Shown here piece after piece: positions 59,695-64,000 of a DNA stretch of 64,000 nt. The number at the start of each line of letters is the position of its first letter. Positions within the stretch are counted from its first letter, which is position 1. Under the pieces are notes generated by a model. It saw only the letters and a program-made list of their open reading frames with translations, was not told where the DNA came from and did not search any database. This DNA is from Lachnospiraceae bacterium (GTDB lineage Bacteria > Bacillota > Clostridia > Lachnospirales > Lachnospiraceae). The stretch spans positions 29,327-93,326 of the forward strand of contig SVEB01000122.1 in NCBI GenBank assembly GCA_015057635.1, in the 5' to 3' direction. The translations under genes were made by a program, and so were the position numbers.

Positions 59695-60537
59695 ATGAAA
59701 AATCGAAGAGGCTTAAGAACCGGAATCAGCATGGCATTGGCATTCCTATTGTCTCTTTTGCTGGGAGCGTTCCTTATCATGACAGGATGCGTAACCGGAA
59801 TCTTACGGGACAATGCCTTAATGCAGGCGATTGACGATTCGATGTATCACGAGAAAAGCTATGCAGCGTTTATGCCTGAGGCAGAAACAGTACTAGAGCA
59901 GACAGGCCTTTCCAAAACAATATTGGAAGAGGTTCTGCCATTAAGAAAGTTTTACATTGATGAAAAACAGTGTATGGAAGATACGCTTGGTAAACAAGAG
60001 TCTTCTGTTACAGAGGACAGGATACGAGAAGAGGTAAAGGGCGGGATCACTGCTTACTATAAGGACGCAGGAATGGTCATTACTTCTGAGTTAGATACTA
60101 AGATCACACAGGCATCGGATATCCTTTCAAAGGAATATACCGAATGGATGCGTCTTACATTCCTTAGCAGTATTAGCGACTACTGGAAAGGGATCAGAAA
60201 GAATATGTTACTTGCAATGCCATTATGTATTCTTTTATCCGGAATTATCATATTCGCCATGTGCAGAATGTATCACTACAAGCATAGAGCGTTGCGCTAT
60301 GTGGCTGCCGGAACCATTGGGGCAGTTTTGTTAAATGGAGTCTCTGTCTATCTGTTACAGGGTAAGATGGATTATGCGAAGGCAATAGAGGGGCCTGCGT
60401 ATTATAAAGACTTTATCAATGCTTACTTTACAACCGGGATCACGACGATAAAGCATCAGATGATCACAGGTACTGTGCTTTGTATCATTGTTGTGACCAT
60501 TCTATGCGCAATGCGAAAACACGTGACAGGAGAATAA
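59695..60537 (+). CDS. Membrane protein of unknown function
   Basis: ORF 59680-60537; multiple predicted TM segments; between sortase and capsule genes. Confidence 0.65.
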   Translation: MKNRRGLRTGISMALAFLLSLLLGAFLIMTGCVTGILRDNALMQAIDDSMYHEKSYAAFMPEAETVLEQTGLSKTILEEVLPLRKFYIDEKQCMEDTLGKQESSVTEDRIREEVKGGITAYYKDAGMVITSELDTKITQASDILSKEYTEWMRLTFLSSISDYWKGIRKNMLLAMPLCILLSGIIIFAMCRMYHYKHRALRYVAAGTIGAVLLNGVSVYLLQGKMDYAKAIEGPAYYKDFINAYFTTGITTIKHQMITGTVLCIIVVTILCAMRKHVTGE

Positions 60538-60541
60538 GAAC

Positions 60542-61273
60542 ATGCAGAATGATTATGGTTATATCGATATACATTCCCATATCATTCCTGAAGTTGACGA
60601 TGGATCAGGAAGCATAGAAGAAACAAAGGCAATGCTTCAAACAGCATATGAGGAAGGAATCCGTACAATTATAGCGACACCGCATTTTGATCTGGAGACA
60701 GAGCGGGAGACGGAATTTTTGATAAAGCAATATCACCTCGCGCAGGAAGAAGCAGCAAAAATCGATCATAATTTCCAGATCTATCTGGGAAATGAAATAT
60801 ATTATGAAAAAGGATGCCAGACCTTCTTAAAAGAAGGAAAGGCATTTGCTATGGCGAAAAGCCGTTATGTATTAGTAGAGTTTAGTCCGTCTGAAAGCTA
60901 TCCGACAATATATGATGGAATGAAAGAATTCATCTTAGATGGATTCATTCCGATCATTGCTCATATTGAACGATATATGTGCCTCATAAAGCACGTCGAT
61001 AGGATTGAGGAACTTATCGAATTAGGGTGTTATATGCAGGTAAACGCATCAAGTCTTACGGGCGGATTATTCAATAAACAATCTGCATGTCTGAGAGGAC
61101 TCGTGACAGCAGGTCTGGTGCATTTCATTGCAACAGACTGTCACCATCAAGACTTTCGAAAGCCACTTATGAAAGCATGTGTAAAGAAGCTTTCAAAATG
61201 CGTGGAGGAAGAAAAGATAAAGGAGCTTCTTTATGAAAATCCAAAGAAGATCTTAGAGAACCGATACATATAG
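60542..61273 (+). CDS. CpsB/CapC-type PHP protein-tyrosine phosphatase
   Basis: 'YIDIHSHIIPEVDDGSGSIEETKAMLQTAYEEGIRTIIATPHF', 'IAHIERYMCL', 'IATDCHHQDFR'. Confidence 0.92.
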   Translation: MQNDYGYIDIHSHIIPEVDDGSGSIEETKAMLQTAYEEGIRTIIATPHFDLETERETEFLIKQYHLAQEEAAKIDHNFQIYLGNEIYYEKGCQTFLKEGKAFAMAKSRYVLVEFSPSESYPTIYDGMKEFILDGFIPIIAHIERYMCLIKHVDRIEELIELGCYMQVNASSLTGGLFNKQSACLRGLVTAGLVHFIATDCHHQDFRKPLMKACVKKLSKCVEEEKIKELLYENPKKILENRYI

Positions 61274-61309
61274 GAAGTGCAGAAAACAAAATTACATAGG
61301 AGACAGGAA

Positions 61310-62041
61310 ATGAACACTACAGAAAGAGATGAAGTGGAAATCGATCTGAAAGAGTTGTTTAATGTGTTGAGAAGCCGTTTGTGGATGATTCTGCTGGCCG
61401 CTATTGTGGCAGCAGGAATTACGGGATCAATATCGAAGTATATGCTGACACCAGTATATGAGTCGACTACGAAGTTATATATCGTGAATAAATCCCAGTC
61501 CCTATCGAGCCTTTCTTTAAGCGATCTTCAGCTAGGATCCCAATTAACAAAAGACTATATGGTGCTTGTGAAGAGCCGTCCGGTAACGGAAGCGGTCATT
61601 GCAAACCTTGGTCTTGACATGACACACGAAGAATTAACCGATATTATGAGCATCAGCAATCCGACCGATACAAGAATCTTAGAGATTACGGTAGAATATC
61701 CGGATGCCTTTGTTGCAAAGCAGATCGTCGATGAGATCGCACAGGTATCTGCAGCGCGCATGGCAGAAATCATGGATATGAAAGAACCGAACATTGTAGA
61801 AGAAGGATCCATCGCAAAGAACCCATCCAGCCCGAATACGTTAAAGAATACCGTAATCGGAGGAATGCTTGGAATGTTTGCGGTGATCGCGATTCTCACC
61901 GTCATGTATCTGATGGATGATACAATCAAAGATACGGATGACATCACCAGATATCTTGGATTAACCACAATCGGCTTAGTGCCGGTGGAAGAAAAAAATG
62001 CTTCCGGACATAGAAAGCTCACAAAAAACAAAAAAAGATAG
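61310..62041 (+). CDS. Wzz/CapA-type polysaccharide co-polymerase
   Basis: ORF 61277-62041; 'EIDLKELFNVLRSRLWMILLAAIVAAGITGSISKYMLTPVYESTTKLYI'; C-terminal TM. Confidence 0.9.
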   Translation: MNTTERDEVEIDLKELFNVLRSRLWMILLAAIVAAGITGSISKYMLTPVYESTTKLYIVNKSQSLSSLSLSDLQLGSQLTKDYMVLVKSRPVTEAVIANLGLDMTHEELTDIMSISNPTDTRILEITVEYPDAFVAKQIVDEIAQVSAARMAEIMDMKEPNIVEEGSIAKNPSSPNTLKNTVIGGMLGMFAVIAILTVMYLMDDTIKDTDDITRYLGLTTIGLVPVEEKNASGHRKLTKNKKR

Positions 62042-62050
62042 GAGATACAA

Positions 62051-62737
62051 ATGCAGAAAGTTGTTTTTGAGAAACTTGATCAGTTTGATTATCGGATCAA
62101 CGAATCCTTTAAAACCATTCGTACCAATATCCAGTTTAGTGGAAAAGATACCAAAACGATTTTATTTACCAGCTGTACTCCGAACGAAGGAAAAAGTTCT
62201 GTCACCTTCAATCTTGCGAGATCATTTGCAGAGAATGGAAAGAAAGTCATCTTAATCGATGGCGATCTTCGCAAATCCGTACTGATCGGCCGTTACAAGG
62301 CAGGCAGTGTGGAAGCAGGACTATCCAATCATCTATCCGGACAGCATGATCTAGATGAAGTCATCTGTGAAACCAATATCCCAAACATGGATATCATATT
62401 CGCAGGAAAAGTACCACCGAATCCAGCCGAACTTCTTGGCTCGGATACCTTCAAAGAAATGATTGCAAAGCTTCGTGAAATCTATGATTACATCTTAATT
62501 GACTCCCCACCGCTTGGCTCTGTCATCGATAGCGCCGTAATAGCGACAGTAGCGGATGGAGCAGTCTTGATCATTGAGAATAACGCAATCAGCTATCGTT
62601 TTGTGCAGGATGTAAAAGGCCAGATTGAAAAGTCAGGCTGCAAGATCATCGGGGCTGTGCTCAATAAAGTAGAAATGAAGAAGCATGGAAAGTACGGAAA
62701 ATATTACGGGAAATACTATGGCAATTATGGAAAGTAG
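62051..62737 (+). CDS. CpsD/CapB-type tyrosine-protein kinase
   Basis: 'ILFTSCTPNEGKSSVTFNLARSFAENGKKVILIDGDLRKS', 'YILIDSPPLGSVIDS', Tyr-rich tail 'KYGKYYGKYYGNYGK'. Confidence 0.93.
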   Translation: MQKVVFEKLDQFDYRINESFKTIRTNIQFSGKDTKTILFTSCTPNEGKSSVTFNLARSFAENGKKVILIDGDLRKSVLIGRYKAGSVEAGLSNHLSGQHDLDEVICETNIPNMDIIFAGKVPPNPAELLGSDTFKEMIAKLREIYDYILIDSPPLGSVIDSAVIATVADGAVLIIENNAISYRFVQDVKGQIEKSGCKIIGAVLNKVEMKKHGKYGKYYGKYYGNYGK

Positions 62738-62772
62738 CCGTAAAAGGTAACTACCAAAGAGGAAGATAAGAT

Positions 62773-62900
62773 CATGCAGCAGGGGATCCACCCTTATCTG
62801 CATGCAATACCGGGGAGGACAGCGTAAATGGTGAATCCGGCTTTACTAGCGAAGAGCCGGGACATCTAGGAAGGAATGGAACCAGGAGGGCTGCCGGTAT
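62773..62900 (+). ncRNA. Possible structured leader RNA upstream of the sugar transferase gene
   Basis: CATGCAG...CTGCATG stem (62773-62804); ATACCGG...CCGGTAT closing stem (62807-62900) enclosing TCCGGCT...AGCCGGGA. Class not identified. Confidence 0.35.
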
Positions 62901-62943
62901 CGTCCGAATCTTATCGTGTATATAATAGAGGTGAATAAGATAT

Positions 62944-64000
62944 ATGTATAAAAAAGCGAAACGAAGCTGGCATAAGCATTTCGATTTTATTGTATTCGAC
63001 ATTCTATGTATGCAGGCAGCATACATTATTTCTTACATGCTTCAACATGGAGCAGGTCTGCCGTATTCGGTAGGAAAATATCGTATTATGGCAGGCATTC
63101 TGATTCTGATCACGATCTGCGTCATAGGTTTTACAGAAGGATATGAGGGAATTCTAAGACGCGGGAGTCTTAGCGAACTGAAATCCGTTGTAAAACATGT
63201 GACACTGGTGATGTTAGTGGCAGTGGCGTATATGTTCTTTGCGGGATCCTATCATTCATTCTCACGGATTGTATTCCTATATACTTGGGGACTATCGATT
63301 CTTATGAGCCTCGCAGAGCGCCTGTTGCTAAAGCGATGCATCCTTGCAAGGCTTGGAAAAATAGACAACCAGCGTTCCATTATCGTGATCACGTCATTTG
63401 AATCAGCAGAGGAAGTCCTGACAAAGATGGGGCAGGAGCCGCATCCTGACTTTAAGATCACAGGCATCTGCATCTTAGATTCTAATAAGCATAAATCCTA
63501 TATCAAAGATATACCGGTCATTGCCACATCAGACATGGAACTGGTGAATTATCTGAAAGGCAATGTAGTGGATGAAGTCTTCTTAAATCTTCCTCCACAG
63601 ATCAAATTACCGGAGTACATATTAGACAGCTGCATGGAAATGGGCATCACGACCCACTTAAATATCCGCAGACTGTCCCAGGCAAATGAAAACCGCATCG
63701 TCGAAGAGTTTGCCGGTTATACCGTTATGACAAGCAGCATCAAGCTGACATCAACCACAGAGCTGTTCCTAAAAAGAATGATGGACATCTGCGGCAGCAT
63801 CGTCGGCTTGCTTGTGACAGGAGTGGCGTTCCTTATTGTTGCGCCGATCATCTATAAACAAGATCCGGGCCCGATTTTCTTCTCCCAGGAGCGAGTGGGA
63901 AAGAACGGCAGGAAATTTAGGATCTATAAGTTCCGCTCCATGTATATGGATGCGGAAGCGCGAAAGAAAGAGCTGATGGCTCAAAATGAGATGAATGGAC
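62944..64000 (+). CDS. Undecaprenyl-phosphate sugar phosphotransferase (initiating transferase), 3' truncated by window
   Basis: Frame open from ATG 62944 to window end; 'LFLKRMMDICGSIVGLLVTGVAFLIVAPIIYKQDPGPIFFSQERVGKNGRKFRIYKFRSMYMDAEARK'. Confidence 0.9.
   Translation, partial: MYKKAKRSWHKHFDFIVFDILCMQAAYIISYMLQHGAGLPYSVGKYRIMAGILILITICVIGFTEGYEGILRRGSLSELKSVVKHVTLVMLVAVAYMFFAGSYHSFSRIVFLYTWGLSILMSLAERLLLKRCILARLGKIDNQRSIIVITSFESAEEVLTKMGQEPHPDFKITGICILDSNKHKSYIKDIPVIATSDMELVNYLKGNVVDEVFLNLPPQIKLPEYILDSCMEMGITTHLNIRRLSQANENRIVEEFAGYTVMTSSIKLTSTTELFLKRMMDICGSIVGLLVTGVAFLIVAPIIYKQDPGPIFFSQERVGKNGRKFRIYKFRSMYMDAEARKKELMAQNEMNG

Overview
The window reads as a chromosomal segment of a motile, Gram-positive Lachnospiraceae-like Firmicute; this is judged from gene content and codon style only. 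Main blocks: (i) 0-25 kb, housekeeping and envelope genes: BspA-like protein end, HD hydrolase, GNAT, VanZ, LytTR-DUF3021-ABC, VWA lipoprotein, a type IIA topoisomerase pair, teichoic-type glycerophosphotransferases, PHP, GT2, TagD and LysA-like decarboxylase. (ii) 25.2-36.5 kb, a late flagellar operon: flgM-flgN-flgK-flgK2-flgL-fliW-csrA-flaG-fliD-fliS-two small ORFs-flagellin. (iii) 36.6-49.5 kb, a probable flagellin-glycosylation island: two DUF115/Maf proteins, NeuA-HAD and NeuB-SAF-cupin fusions, an IspD/TarI-like cytidylyltransferase, an SDR, CDP-glycerol-type transferases and pyruvyltransferases. (iv) 50.9-58.1 kb, three large surface proteins. (v) 58.2-64 kb, a putative sortase-substrate/class D-like sortase pair leading into a capsule/EPS operon. 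The least explained signal is a family of very long imperfect palindromes at about 4.13, 9.54, 18.78 and 24.46 kb, with a truncated relative at 25.01 kb. Their arm sequences differ completely between copies but stay self-complementary. They share a conserved loop core (GCAGACAG...CTGTCTGAT), a conserved asymmetric internal motif (TCCGGCTCAAGGCGAAC / GTCCGAGCTTGCGTCCGAAC), an abutting short hairpin (GATGCGTTTC...GAAACGCATC), and a purine-rich tail on a fixed side. Three copies begin 5-8 nt after a stop codon in the sense direction of that gene. I recognise no described family with this architecture.
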